Origin: Allobosea sp. AAP35
GTDB taxonomy: Bacteria; Pseudomonadota; Alphaproteobacteria; Rhizobiales; Beijerinckiaceae
Direction of reading: 5' to 3'
DNA: 64,000 bases
Assembly (NCBI RefSeq): GCF_001295925.1
Contig: NZ_LJHQ01000018.1
Span: forward strand, 124,001-188,000
In this document: positions 44,854 through 53,857 of the stretch, one piece after another
Layout of the letters: the number at the start of each line of letters is the position of its first letter
Position numbering within the stretch: position 1 is the stretch's first letter
The notes under the pieces: generated by a model
Told to the model about the DNA's origin: nothing
What the model saw: only the letters and a program-made list of their open reading frames with translations
Database searches by the model: none
Program-made: the position numbers and the translations under genes

Positions 44854-47157
44854 ATGAGCAAAGACGAGACGCAGCCACTGGCGGTGCCCGATATCGGCGG
44901 CATTCACACGCAGACGCCTGCGGTCCCGGTCGATCCCGAGCATGGCCTGCCGCCGGGCTTCGGACCCGGCTGGCCGGGCCGGCTGCTGTTCTGGATTGCG
45001 GTCGCCTTCTCGCTGTTCCAGATCGCCACCGCCTTCAACGTCCCGCTCGATCATCGCTTCATCGGCATCACCCTGGTCGATGTCCTGCGCGCGACGATGG
45101 CGGTCTGGCTCGTCTGGATCGTCGTTCAGGCCGTGCGGTCGCAGCCCTATCTCGGCATGGTGCTCGCCTGGATCCCGATTTTCGTCGTGGTCGAACTGCT
45201 CGCGCGTTTCGGCGGCTCGCTGCCCAACCAGATCCTGCGGACGCTGCATGTCGGTTTTCTCTGCCTGGTCGCCGGCGGCCTGCTCGCCCAGCACAAGAGC
45301 CACACGACCACGGCCCGCGTCCTGGCCTGGTCGCTCGCCGGCATCGGCTTCGTCATCGGCCTCTATCACTGGGTTCTCTACGAGGAACTCGTGTCGCGCG
45401 CCGGCGAGGTCACGCCGGCCGATCTCGTCGTCGGCATCAGCGCGATCACCGTCATCTTCATCATCTGCTGGCGCTTCATGGGGCCGGCCCTGCCGATCGT
45501 GTCTGGCCTCTTCCTCGCCTATTGCCTGTTCGGGCAATGGCTGCCCGCGCCGCTGAACCATCGCGGCTATTCGCTCGAACAGGTGATCGAGCACATGGCC
45601 TTCGGCACCGAGGGTCTCTACGCCACGCCGACGGGCGTCTCGGCCACCTTCATCTTCCTGTTCATCCTGTTCGGCTCCTTCCTCGAGAAGGCGGGCATGA
45701 TCCAGCTCTTCACCGACATCGCCATGGGCCTGTTCGGCAGCGCACGCGGCGGGCCGGCCAAGGTCGCCGTGTTCTCCTCGGCGATGATGGGCACGATCTC
45801 GGGCTCGGGCGTTGCCAATGTCGTCTCGACCGGCCAGTTCACAATTCCCCTGATGAAGCGCTTCGGCTACCGGGCGGCCTTTGCCGGCGGCGTCGAGGCC
45901 ACGGCCTCGATGGGCGGGCAGATCATGCCGCCGGTGATGGGCGCGGTCGCCTTCATCATGGCCGAGACGATCGACGTGCCCTATGCCGATGTCGTCCAGG
46001 CGGCGATCGTACCGGCGATTCTCTACTACACCGCCGCCTTCCTCGCCGTGCATCTGGAAGCAGGCAAGCGTGGGCTGGTCGGTCTGCCGCGCCATGAATT
46101 GCCCAGCGCCGGCAAGGCGCTGGCAACAAAATGGTATCTGATCCTGCCCCTGGCGGTTCTCGTCTACCTGCTGTTCTCCGGCTATACGCCGCTGTTCTCC
46201 GGCTCGGTCGGCCTGGCGCTGACGGTGGTGCTGATCCTGGGCGGCTCGATTGCCCTCGGCATCGGACCGATCGCCCTGCGCGTGCTGTTCTGGGTCGGGC
46301 TCGGGCTGCTCTGCGCCTTCTTCTTCTGGTACGGCATCCTGGTCATGGTGGGGATCGTGCTCCTGCTCATCCTTGCCAGCCTGATGACACGCGGCGGAAC
46401 CGAGACGGTGGCCGCCTGTCGCGAGGCATTGGCGGACGGTGCGCGCCAGGCCATCCCCGTCGGCGTCGCCTGCGCCGTGGTCGGCATCGTCATCGGCACC
46501 ATGACGCTGACCGGCGTCGGCACGATCTTCGGCAACGCCGTCGTGGCGGTCGGCGAGCAGTCGCTGTTCCTGGCGCTGGTGCTGACCATGATCGTCAGCC
46601 TGATCCTCGGCATGGGCATCCCGACGATCCCCAACTACATCATCACCTCCTCGATCGCCGCGCCGATCCTGCTGAAACTAGGCGTACCGCTGATCGTCAG
46701 CCACATGTTCGTGTTCTATTTCGGCATCATGGCCGATCTGACGCCGCCCGTGGCGCTGGCGGCCTTCGCGGCGGCACCGATCGCCAAGGAATCCGGCTTC
46801 AAGATCTCGTTCCAGGCCATCAAGATCGCCATGGCGGGTTTCGTTATCCCCTTCATGGCCGTCTACGACCCCGCCTTGATGCTGCAGCCGGTCCAGGGCG
46901 TCACCGGCTTCGCCTATGTGCTCGGCGCGATCTATATCATCGGCAAGGCGCTCCTGGCCGTCTGCCTCTGGGGCGCGGCCACGATCGGCTTCCTCAAGCG
47001 CGACATGGCCGTCTGGGAGCGGGCGCTGGCTGCAGCGGCCGCAGCCTCGCTGGTGCTGGCGCTGCCGATCACCGACGAAATCGGCTTCGGCCTGGCCGCA
47101 TTGCTGATCGGCCTGCATCTCTGGCGCGCCCGATCTGCCGAGCGCGCGTCAGCATGA
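44854..47157 (+). CDS. TRAP transporter permease, fused 4TM/12TM subunits
   Basis: A 767-residue membrane protein that fuses the small (DctQ-like) and large (DctM-like) TRAP subunits, the form that works with TAXI binding proteins. The N-terminal 4-TM part covers about residues 45-200. The DctM part carries SSAMMGTISGSGVANVVSTG, the AFAGGVEATASMGGQIMPPVMGA and SLILGMGIPTIPNYIITSSI segments. The ATG at 44854 is preferred over the GTG at 44839, which has a weaker fit to family starts. Transport is driven by a sodium or proton gradient, by family knowledge. Confidence 0.95.
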   Translation: MSKDETQPLAVPDIGGIHTQTPAVPVDPEHGLPPGFGPGWPGRLLFWIAVAFSLFQIATAFNVPLDHRFIGITLVDVLRATMAVWLVWIVVQAVRSQPYLGMVLAWIPIFVVVELLARFGGSLPNQILRTLHVGFLCLVAGGLLAQHKSHTTTARVLAWSLAGIGFVIGLYHWVLYEELVSRAGEVTPADLVVGISAITVIFIICWRFMGPALPIVSGLFLAYCLFGQWLPAPLNHRGYSLEQVIEHMAFGTEGLYATPTGVSATFIFLFILFGSFLEKAGMIQLFTDIAMGLFGSARGGPAKVAVFSSAMMGTISGSGVANVVSTGQFTIPLMKRFGYRAAFAGGVEATASMGGQIMPPVMGAVAFIMAETIDVPYADVVQAAIVPAILYYTAAFLAVHLEAGKRGLVGLPRHELPSAGKALATKWYLILPLAVLVYLLFSGYTPLFSGSVGLALTVVLILGGSIALGIGPIALRVLFWVGLGLLCAFFFWYGILVMVGIVLLLILASLMTRGGTETVAACREALADGARQAIPVGVACAVVGIVIGTMTLTGVGTIFGNAVVAVGEQSLFLALVLTMIVSLILGMGIPTIPNYIITSSIAAPILLKLGVPLIVSHMFVFYFGIMADLTPPVALAAFAAAPIAKESGFKISFQAIKIAMAGFVIPFMAVYDPALMLQPVQGVTGFAYVLGAIYIIGKALLAVCLWGAATIGFLKRDMAVWERALAAAAAASLVLALPITDEIGFGLAALLIGLHLWRARSAERASA

Positions 47158-47170
47158 GATCGTCGCTAGC

Positions 47171-47536
47171 ATGAGCCTGTGCCTGGCGGCCGGCGCCCTT
47201 GTCGTGTCGCTGGGCGCCGGCGAGATCACGCTGGCCTGGCGCCATTCGGTTCAGAAAACACTTTGGGCGGAGGTCTGGCGGGATACGCCCGACGGGCTCA
47301 TGATGATGGAGGCGCGCATCCAGGGCTCGGGAGCCGGCATGGAGGCGCCGCCGGAGGCCAGGCTCGTCGAGGGTTTCTGGCGCTGGAGGCCGCAGCTGCC
47401 GGCGCAGCGGGAGATCGTGATGCGTCGCTCGGGCGCCACTGCCGATTGGCAGGTCTGTGTGGCCGGCGCCTGCCGGCCGATGGGGGACTATCTCCCGCCC
47501 GAAGCCGATCCGGTGATTCTGAAGGCGTGCCCTTGA
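47171..47536 (+). CDS. DUF1850 protein of the TAXI-TRAP operon
   Basis: A small DUF1850 protein of 121 residues that starts with a hydrophobic segment (LCLAAGALVVSLGA). The core has ITLAWRHSVQKTLWAEVWR, PDGLMMMEARIQGSGAGME and a C-terminal VCVAGACRPMG with two Cys. DUF1850 genes are found almost only behind TAXI-TRAP permeases, so it probably helps that transporter, but the role is unknown. It lies 13 bases after the permease stop. Confidence 0.9.
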   Translation: MSLCLAAGALVVSLGAGEITLAWRHSVQKTLWAEVWRDTPDGLMMMEARIQGSGAGMEAPPEARLVEGFWRWRPQLPAQREIVMRRSGATADWQVCVAGACRPMGDYLPPEADPVILKACP

Positions 47537-47539
47537 GGC

Positions 47540-47779
47540 TCAGGCGCCCTCGGTCAGCCGCTCGACCTTGATCACGCGGCGCATCAGATTGAGCAATCCA
47601 TAGGCTGCGAAACCGGCAAACAGCGCCATCAGCACATAGCCGACGATGGGTCCGAGCTCGAACAGCCCGGCCAGCGCCCAGCCCGAAGCCAGGGCGACGC
47701 CGAACAATTCGACCGCGATCAGGATGCCGAGCGAAACCACCATGATCAGGTTGCGCCAGTTGGTGCGCCTTGCGGCCAT
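47540..47779 (-). CDS. Small two-helix membrane protein
   Basis: I do not recognise a family. The 79-residue product begins MAARRTNWRNLIMVVSLGIL, has two hydrophobic segments (about 11-30 and 37-57) and a basic C-terminal tail (LMRRVIKVERLTEG). It should sit in the inner membrane. I chose the ATG at 47779, with GAAGACATGG context, over the one 17 codons earlier. It converges on DUF1850 with only three bases between the stops and is divergent from the gamma-glutamyltransferase gene. Confidence 0.72.
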   Translation of the reverse strand: MAARRTNWRNLIMVVSLGILIAVELFGVALASGWALAGLFELGPIVGYVLMALFAGFAAYGLLNLMRRVIKVERLTEGA

Positions 47780-47882
47780 GTCTTCGGTCCTTGGTCGTGG
47801 CACGCAGCGGGAGCCACTTTTCGGAGGCAAGCTCTAGCGAAGCCGGCTCCAGCATGCAACAAAATCGCGCCGTCCGGCTGAA

Positions 47883-49505
47883 ATGGTCTCTCCCGCCAAG
47901 CTTGAAAAGACCCTGATGATCGATACGCCTGTCTTCGGTTCGGCGGCCTGCGCCGCCCCCCACCATCTCGCTTCCGAAGCCGGACGCGCCATTCTCGCAG
48001 AGGGCGGCAACGCCATCGAGGCCATGGTCGCCATGGCTGCGACCATCTCGGTGGTCTACCCCCATATGAACGCGATCGGCGGCGACGGCTTCTGGCTGAT
48101 CCATGAGCCCGGCGGCAAGGTCCATGCGGTCGAGGCCTGCGGCCCTGCCGGCGCGCTCGCCACCATAGAGCGCTACCGTGAGAAGGGTCACGACGTCATT
48201 CCCCAGCGCGGGGCGGATTCGGCGCTGACGGTCGCGGGCGCGATCGGTGGCTGGGAGGCGGCGCTGTCGCTCTCGACAGCGCTCGGCGGCCGCATGCCGC
48301 TGAAGGATCTGCTCGCCGATGCCATCCGCCACTGCACCGATGGCTACGAGATCTCGCCGTCGGAATTGCGGACGTGGCCGCAGCAGGTCGATGCCGTGAA
48401 GGAGGCGATCGGCTTCAGCGAATTCTTCTGGCCGGGCGGCGAGCAGCCCAAGGCCGGCGCGCGGCGCAAGCCCGACGCGCTCGGCGCGACCTTCCGTCAG
48501 TTGGCCGATGCCGGCCTGTCGGATTTCTACCGCGGCGATATCGGCCGCGAGATCGCCGCCGACCTCGAGAGGATCGGCACGCCGGTCACCCGTGCGGACA
48601 TGGAAGGCTACCGGGCCCGCCTCGTCGCGCCGCTGTCGATCAGGCTGCCCGGCCTCACCGTCTACAACTGCGCGCCACCGACGCAAGGCGTCGCCGCCCT
48701 GATGATCCTCGGCATCTTCGAGAAGCTCGCCATCGCCCGCGCCGAGGGCTTCGACCACCATCACGGCCTGGTCGAGGCGACCAAGCGCGCCTTCGCGATC
48801 CGGGACAAAATCGTCACCGACCCCGCCTTCGCCAAGGTCGATCCGGCAAGCGTCCTGACCGAGGCCGTTTTCGCCCGCGAGGCCGAGGCGATCGACAAGA
48901 GGCGCGCCGCCGCCTGGCCGTTCAAGACCGGCGATGGCGACACCGTCTGGATGGGCGCGATCGACGGGTCGGGCCTTGCCGTCTCCTACATCCAGTCGAT
49001 CTACTGGGAATATGGCTCGGGCTGCATCCTACCGCGCACCGGCATCAACTGGCAGAACCGTGGCGTCTCCTTCTCGCTCGACGCCAGGGCGCTCAACCCC
49101 CTGCAGCCCGGCCGCAAACCGTTCCACACGTTGAACCCGGCCTTCGCCCGTTTCGACGACGGCCGCATCATGTCCTATGGCGCGATGGGCGGCGACGGTC
49201 AGCCCCAGTTCCAGGCGCAGATCCTGTCGCGCTATCGCTTCGGCCAGAGCCCGGCCCAAGCCGTCGATGCGCCGCGCTGGCTGTTTGGCCGGACCTGGGG
49301 CGCCGGCTCGCTCTCGCTCAAGCTGGAAAGCCGTTTCGACCCGATGCTGCTCGCCCGGTTGACCGGCGCCGGCCATCCGGTCGAGGAATATTCGGAAGCC
49401 TATTCCGACCAGTTCGGCCATGCCGGCATGCTGGTGAAGCACAAGAAGGGCCATGTCGAAGCGACGCATGATCCGCGCTCCGACGGCGATGCCAGGGGCT
49501 GCTGA
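47883..49505 (+). CDS. Gamma-glutamyltransferase family protein
   Basis: A 540-residue Ntn-hydrolase-fold protein of the GGT family, without a signal peptide. Hallmarks are AEGGNAIEAMVAMAATISVVYPHMNAIGGDGFWL in pieces, NCAPPTQGVAALMIL and the self-processing site at about Thr354 in GDGDTVWMGAIDGSGLA. The second Thr of the usual TT(H/V)xxV is Val here, which is common in the more distant FPY/oxamate-type homologues. The C-terminal YGAMGGDGQPQFQAQI is typical. It may cleave gamma-glutamyl amides or related amides. It lies between the TAXI transporter and amidase genes. Confidence 0.9.
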   Translation: MVSPAKLEKTLMIDTPVFGSAACAAPHHLASEAGRAILAEGGNAIEAMVAMAATISVVYPHMNAIGGDGFWLIHEPGGKVHAVEACGPAGALATIERYREKGHDVIPQRGADSALTVAGAIGGWEAALSLSTALGGRMPLKDLLADAIRHCTDGYEISPSELRTWPQQVDAVKEAIGFSEFFWPGGEQPKAGARRKPDALGATFRQLADAGLSDFYRGDIGREIAADLERIGTPVTRADMEGYRARLVAPLSIRLPGLTVYNCAPPTQGVAALMILGIFEKLAIARAEGFDHHHGLVEATKRAFAIRDKIVTDPAFAKVDPASVLTEAVFAREAEAIDKRRAAAWPFKTGDGDTVWMGAIDGSGLAVSYIQSIYWEYGSGCILPRTGINWQNRGVSFSLDARALNPLQPGRKPFHTLNPAFARFDDGRIMSYGAMGGDGQPQFQAQILSRYRFGQSPAQAVDAPRWLFGRTWGAGSLSLKLESRFDPMLLARLTGAGHPVEEYSEAYSDQFGHAGMLVKHKKGHVEATHDPRSDGDARGC

Positions 49506-49535
49506 AGCGGAATGATTTCACGCGGAAACACGCCC

Positions 49536-49644
49536 GTCATCCCGGGCGACCGCAGGTCGTCCCGGGATCCATCATAGGGCGTCGACAGAACTCTATGATG
49601 GATCCCGGAGCTGCGCCGCTTTCGCGGCTTGCCCGGGATGACGG
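49536..49644. repeat. Dispersed palindromic element, family B
   Basis: Starts GTCATCCCGGGCGACCGC and ends GGCTTGCCCGGGATGACGG with inner arms GGGATCCATCATAGGGC and CTATGATGGATCCCGG. It is the cleanest copy of the family in the window, nearly symmetric. It lies between the GGT and amidase genes. Confidence 0.88.
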
Positions 49645-49687
49645 CGTGGGTCCACGCCAAAAATCGTGCCAGGGGGATTTAAACAAG

Positions 49688-50884
49688 ATGCTCGTCGACG
49701 ACCCGTTCCGCTGCTTCGTTCCCTATCCGGAAGTGCCCGTGAAACATGCGCCGGCCGGGCCGCTCGCCGGGCTGACGCTCGCGGTCAAAGACCTGTTCGA
49801 CATCAAGGGTTATCCGACGGGGGCTGGCTCGCCGATCGTCCTCGCCCAGTCCGGCATCAAGACCAAGACCGCACCGATCGTGAAGACGCTGCTCGATGGC
49901 GGGGCGCGCTTCGTCGGCAAGACCCATACGGACGAACTCGCCTTCTCGCTCAACGGCAAGAACGCGCATTTCGGTTCGCCGATCAATCCGGCCGCGCCCG
50001 ACCGCATCACCGGCGGCTCGTCCTCAGGCTCGGCAGCGGCCGTGGCGGGGCGGCTCGTCGATATTGCGCTCGGCTCCGACACAGGGGGCTCCGTGCGAGC
50101 GCCGGCGAGCTATTGCGGGCTGTTCGGCATCCGGCCGAGCCATGGCAGGCTTTCGCTCAAGCGCGTCTGGCCGCTGGCCGACTCCTTCGACACGGCGGGC
50201 TGGTTTGCGCGCGATGGCGAGGTCTTCGCCCGTGTGGGCGAGGTCTTGCTCGGCTCCGACAAGCTCGCCCTGCCGGTCGCGCCGCGGCTTTTGCTGGCCG
50301 ACGACATGTTCGCCCAGGCCGTGCCGGAAGCCGAGACGATCCTGCGCAATGTCGTGCAGCGGATCGTGCCCGAACTCGGCGAGCCGGAGTCGGTCAAGGC
50401 CGTGCGCGATCTCGATGGCCTTTACTGGGCCTTCCGCTGGCTCCAGGGCCGCGAGGCCTGGACCGCCGACGGCGCCATGATCGAGCGCTTCGGTCTGCCG
50501 CTGGGCCCCGGCGTGGCCGAGCGTTTCGCCTTCTCGAAGGCGATCACCGACGCCGACCATGCCAAGGGCGAGGCCGTCCGCAAGGCCTTCCGCACCAGGC
50601 TCGCCAAGCTGCTCGGCCAGGACGGCGTGCTGATCCTGCCGACCGTGCCCGATATCGCGCCGCTGGTCAGCGCGCCGGAAGACCAGCTCGACGATTTCCG
50701 CAACCGGGCGCTGCGCCTGCTCTGCCTCGGCGGGCTCTCGGGCTTTCCGCAGGTGACGATCCCGGTCGCGCGACGCGAGGGCGCCCCGCTCGGCCTTTCG
50801 CTGCTCGGGCCGAAGGGCTCGGACAAGTCGCTGATCGCCTTCGCCACGAAGTTCGAGCGGGCTGCCCGTATCCGGATCGCTTGA
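49688..50884 (+). CDS. Amidase signature-family amidase
   Basis: A 398-residue amidase of the Ser-cisSer-Lys class that hydrolyses amides to carboxylic acids and ammonia. The catalytic Lys is in LTLAVKDLFDIKG. The Ser pair lies in GGSSSGSAAAVAG, with the nucleophile in SDTGGSVRAPASYCG. The ATG at 49688 fits the family start, and an earlier in-frame ATG falls in the palindrome. It lies just upstream of the nitrile hydratase genes, so it probably takes amides made by that enzyme. The substrate range is unknown. Confidence 0.93.
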   Translation: MLVDDPFRCFVPYPEVPVKHAPAGPLAGLTLAVKDLFDIKGYPTGAGSPIVLAQSGIKTKTAPIVKTLLDGGARFVGKTHTDELAFSLNGKNAHFGSPINPAAPDRITGGSSSGSAAAVAGRLVDIALGSDTGGSVRAPASYCGLFGIRPSHGRLSLKRVWPLADSFDTAGWFARDGEVFARVGEVLLGSDKLALPVAPRLLLADDMFAQAVPEAETILRNVVQRIVPELGEPESVKAVRDLDGLYWAFRWLQGREAWTADGAMIERFGLPLGPGVAERFAFSKAITDADHAKGEAVRKAFRTRLAKLLGQDGVLILPTVPDIAPLVSAPEDQLDDFRNRALRLLCLGGLSGFPQVTIPVARREGAPLGLSLLGPKGSDKSLIAFATKFERAARIRIA

Positions 50885-50914
50885 TGAGGCTTGCCTAAGC
50901 CCTCATGATTCGCT

Positions 50915-51023
50915 GTCATTCCGGGCAAGCGAAGCGCCGTCCCGGAATCCATCCTAGGGCACCGATATCGCCTTATGATGGATTCCGGATCGGCACCGCT
51001 TCGCGGCTTGTCCGGAATGACGG
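50915..51023. repeat. Dispersed palindromic element, family B
   Basis: Starts GTCATTCCGGGCAAGCGAAG and ends GCTTGTCCGGAATGACGGC with inner arms CGGAATCCATCCTAGGGC and CTTATGATGGATTCCGG. It lies between the amidase and nthA genes. Confidence 0.85.
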
Positions 51024-51053
51024 CGAGGGTGAGACGTCTGAAGGGGACAGCCG

Positions 51054-51689
51054 ATGAGCGGCCACCACCACGACCACGATCACGACAACCACTTCACCCC
51101 GATCGAGGCGCGGGTGAAGGCGCTGGAATCGCTGATGGTGGCGAAGGGCTATGTCGACCCCGCCGCGCTCGACGCGATCATCGACACCTATGAAACAAAG
51201 ATCGGCCCGCGCAACGGCGCCCGCGTCGTGGCGCGCGCCTGGGTCGATGCGGATTTCGCGGCGCGGCTGAAGGCGGACGGCACGGCCGCCGTCGCCGAAC
51301 TCGGCTTTGGCGGGCGCGGCGGCGAGCATACCGTCGCCTGCTTCAACACCCCGGAAGAGCACAACCTGATCGTCTGCACGCTCTGCTCCTGCTATCCATG
51401 GCCGCTGCTCGGCCTGCCGCCGGTCTGGTACAAATCCCCGCCCTATCGATCCAAGGCGGTGATCGACCCGCGCGGCACGCTCGCCGATTTCGGCATCACC
51501 CTGCCCGACGGCCAGCGCATCCGCGTCTGGGATTCCACCGCCGAGACGCGCTTCCTCGTAATTCCGATGCGCCCTGCTGGCACCGAGGGCTGGTCGGAGG
51601 ACAAGCTCGCGACAATCGTCAACCGCGACGCGATGATCGGTACCGGGCTGCCGTGCGTGGAGGATGCCGAAACGGGGACTGCATCATGA
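51054..51689 (+). CDS. nthA: Nitrile hydratase alpha subunit, cobalt type
   Basis: A 211-residue catalytic subunit of nitrile hydratase, which hydrates nitriles to amides. The metal site is CTLCSC (C108, C111, S112, C113); the Thr between the first two Cys marks the cobalt class (iron enzymes have Ser). The [17 protein letters not shown] and [12 protein letters not shown] segments are family typical. The N-terminus is His/Asp-rich ([12 protein letters not shown]), which may help metal loading. Its TGA overlaps the nthB start as ATGA. A family B palindrome separates it from the upstream amidase gene. Confidence 0.97.
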   Translation: MSGHHHDHDHDNHFTPIEARVKALESLMVAKGYVDPAALDAIIDTYETKIGPRNGARVVARAWVDADFAARLKADGTAAVAELGFGGRGGEHTVACFNTPEEHNLIVCTLCSCYPWPLLGLPPVWYKSPPYRSKAVIDPRGTLADFGITLPDGQRIRVWDSTAETRFLVIPMRPAGTEGWSEDKLATIVNRDAMIGTGLPCVEDAETGTAS

Positions 51690-52345
51690 ATGGCGGGCAG
51701 GATCTCGGCGGGCAGATGGGCTTCGGGCCCGTCCAGCCCGAACCCAACGAGCCGATCTTCCACGCCGAATGGGAGAAGCGCGTGCTCGCGATCAATGTCG
51801 CGGCCGGGGCGATGGGCGCCTGGACGATCGACGGCATGCGCGCAGCCCGCGAGAGCCTGCCGCCGGCGGAGTACCTGTCTTCCTCCTATTACGAGATCTG
51901 GCTGGCCGGGCTGCACCGGATGCTGGTCGAGAAAGGCTTCGTCACGCCCGAGGAGCTCACGCAGGGCCAACCGCTCAGTCCGGCGAAGACGCCCAAGCGC
52001 GTTCTCAAGGGCGAGGAGGTCGCAAGCGTTCTGCGACGCGGCTTCCCCTACGAGCGCGAGGCAGCCGCCCCCGCGCGCTTCGCCGTCGGCGATGCGGTCC
52101 GCACCATCGTGATGCACCCGCAGCACCACACCCGACTGCCGCGCTATGCCCGCGGCAAGACAGGCGTGATCGAACGCGTCACGGGCTGCCATGTCTTTCC
52201 CGACACCGGCGCGCAGGGGCTGCCCGAGACGGCGCAATGGCTCTACACCGTCGTCTTCACCGGCCCCGAACTCTGGGGCCGCAACGCCGACGCGACATCA
52301 TCCGTCTCGATCGAGGCCTGGGAGAGCTATCTTGAACCGGCCTGA
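51686..52345 (+). CDS. nthB: Nitrile hydratase beta subunit
   Basis: A 219-residue structural subunit. It begins [20 protein letters not shown], the family hallmark, with [19 protein letters not shown] and [18 protein letters not shown] following. The C-terminal beta-barrel has [34 protein letters not shown] and the final [12 protein letters not shown]. The ATG overlaps the alpha stop by ATGA, so the subunits are made together. The next gene, an accessory protein, overlaps its end. Confidence 0.97.
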   Translation: MNGGQDLGGQMGFGPVQPEPNEPIFHAEWEKRVLAINVAAGAMGAWTIDGMRAARESLPPAEYLSSSYYEIWLAGLHRMLVEKGFVTPEELTQGQPLSPAKTPKRVLKGEEVASVLRRGFPYEREAAAPARFAVGDAVRTIVMHPQHHTRLPRYARGKTGVIERVTGCHVFPDTGAQGLPETAQWLYTVVFTGPELWGRNADATSSVSIEAWESYLEPA

Positions 52346-52718
52346 TCCCAACCTCGCGATGACATTGGCGGCCGGAACGCCGATCCCGCGCGATGCTGAG
52401 GGGCCGGTCTTCGCCGAACCCTGGCAGGCGATGGTCTTCGCGCTCGTCGTCCAGTTGCAGGAGCGGGGCGTGTTCACGGCCGATGAATGGGCGCAGGCGC
52501 TGGGCACCGAGATCCGAGAGGCGGTCGCGAATGGCGGCTGCCGCGACGGCTCCGATTATTACGAGCGCTGGTGCGAGGCGCTGGAACACCTGCTCATCGC
52601 CAAAGGCGTCGCCTCGCATGACGGTGTCGATGCGCTGGCGGCCTCCTGGGCTCGCGCCGCCGAGGCGACGCCGCATGGCCAGCCGATCCTGATCGAGAAC
52701 GATCCGCTTAGAGGCTGA
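52332..52718 (+). CDS. Nitrile hydratase accessory protein
   Basis: A 128-residue protein similar to the N-terminal part of the beta subunit, the class that serves as activator or cobalt-insertion chaperone for nitrile hydratase (P14K/NhlE-like). Its core is IPRDAEGPVFAEPWQAMVFALVVQLQERG and DGSDYYERWCEALEHLLIAKG (in pieces). I chose the TTG at 52332, overlapping nthB by 14 bases, because it gives MNRPDPNLA, the usual family start; the ATG at 52359 is the alternative. It is the last gene of the operon. Confidence 0.9.
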   Translation: MNRPDPNLAMTLAAGTPIPRDAEGPVFAEPWQAMVFALVVQLQERGVFTADEWAQALGTEIREAVANGGCRDGSDYYERWCEALEHLLIAKGVASHDGVDALAASWARAAEATPHGQPILIENDPLRG

Positions 52719-52729
52719 GCGGAGGCTGT

Positions 52730-53701
52730 TCAGGCCACCCCCAGCGACAGCAGATCGTGCACATGCACGAGACCCACCGGCCGCTCATCGGCATCGGCGA
52801 CGATCAGCGCGGTGATCCGCAGCCGGTTGACCATCTCGAGCGCTTCGCCCGCCAGGGCATCGGGCGCGATCCAGCGGGGATTGGCGCTCATCACATCCCG
52901 CGCCCGCTGCGCCAAGCCGCCACCCATCAGCTTGCGACGCAGATCGCCATCGGTGACCACGCCGGCGAGCGCCCCGTCGGGGTCGATCACGATGGCGCAG
53001 CCAAAACCCTTGGCCGAGATCATCGCGACGACATCGGGCACCGCCGCATCGAGCCCGACGATCGGCAGCGCGCCATCGCGATGCATGATGCTGGCGACGG
53101 TCTTCAACTGCGCGCCGAGCTTGCCGCCGGGGTGGTAGACGAAGAAATCCTGGCGCGAGAAGCCACGCGCCTCGAGCAGCGCGACGGCCAGCGCATCGCC
53201 CAGCGCCATCTGCATCGTCGTCGAGGTCGTCGGCGCCAGCCCGTTCGGGCAGGCCTCTTCCGCCTTCGGCAGGAGCAGGGTGATATCGGCTTCGCGGCCC
53301 AGCGCGCTGTCGGCATTGGCGGTGATCGCGATCAGCCCGACGCGGAAGCGCCGCGTATGTGCGACGATGGCCGCGAGCTCAGCCGTCTCGCCCGACCAGG
53401 ACAGGGCGATGACGACGTCATTGGGCTGGACCATGCCGAGATCGCCATGGCTGGCCTCGGCCGCGTGGACGAACAGTGCGGGCGTGCCGGTCGAGGCCAA
53501 GGTCGCGGCGATCTTGCGCCCGACATGGCCGGATTTACCCATGCCGGAGACGACGACGCGCCCCCCGGCGGCCCGGATCATCGCGACGGCCTGGCTGAAG
53601 GGCTCGCCCAGCCCGTTGCCGAGCGCGGCGTGGAGCGTGTCGAGGCCGGCGCGCTCGGTGGCGATGGTGCGGAGCGCGGAGGCGCGGATATCGGCTGTCA
53701 T
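52730..53701 (-). CDS. kdsD: Arabinose-5-phosphate isomerase, KpsF/GutQ family
   Basis: A 323-residue enzyme that converts ribulose-5-phosphate to arabinose-5-phosphate for KDO, the inner core sugar of LPS. The SIS domain has VVVSGMGKSGHVGRKIAATLASTGTPALFVHAAEASHGDLG in pieces and VVIALSWSGETAE. Two CBS domains occupy about residues 200-320. The ATG at 53701 matches the family start; a much longer frame upstream has no similarity. It converges with the nitrile hydratase operon and is divergent from the beta-barrel gene. Confidence 0.95.
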   Translation of the reverse strand: MTADIRASALRTIATERAGLDTLHAALGNGLGEPFSQAVAMIRAAGGRVVVSGMGKSGHVGRKIAATLASTGTPALFVHAAEASHGDLGMVQPNDVVIALSWSGETAELAAIVAHTRRFRVGLIAITANADSALGREADITLLLPKAEEACPNGLAPTTSTTMQMALGDALAVALLEARGFSRQDFFVYHPGGKLGAQLKTVASIMHRDGALPIVGLDAAVPDVVAMISAKGFGCAIVIDPDGALAGVVTDGDLRRKLMGGGLAQRARDVMSANPRWIAPDALAGEALEMVNRLRITALIVADADERPVGLVHVHDLLSLGVA

Positions 53702-53857
53702 GGCGGGCGCTCTAGCACAGGCACAGCCAAGGGTTCCAGTTCTCGCCCTCGCCCCGCTGCTTATTGACGCCCCGTTAACCGCGATCGTTCTAACTCCGTT
53801 AACCATGCGCGCCATCCCGGATGCGCCGAGGCTTATGCCTGGAGCGATCGAAGCCCC

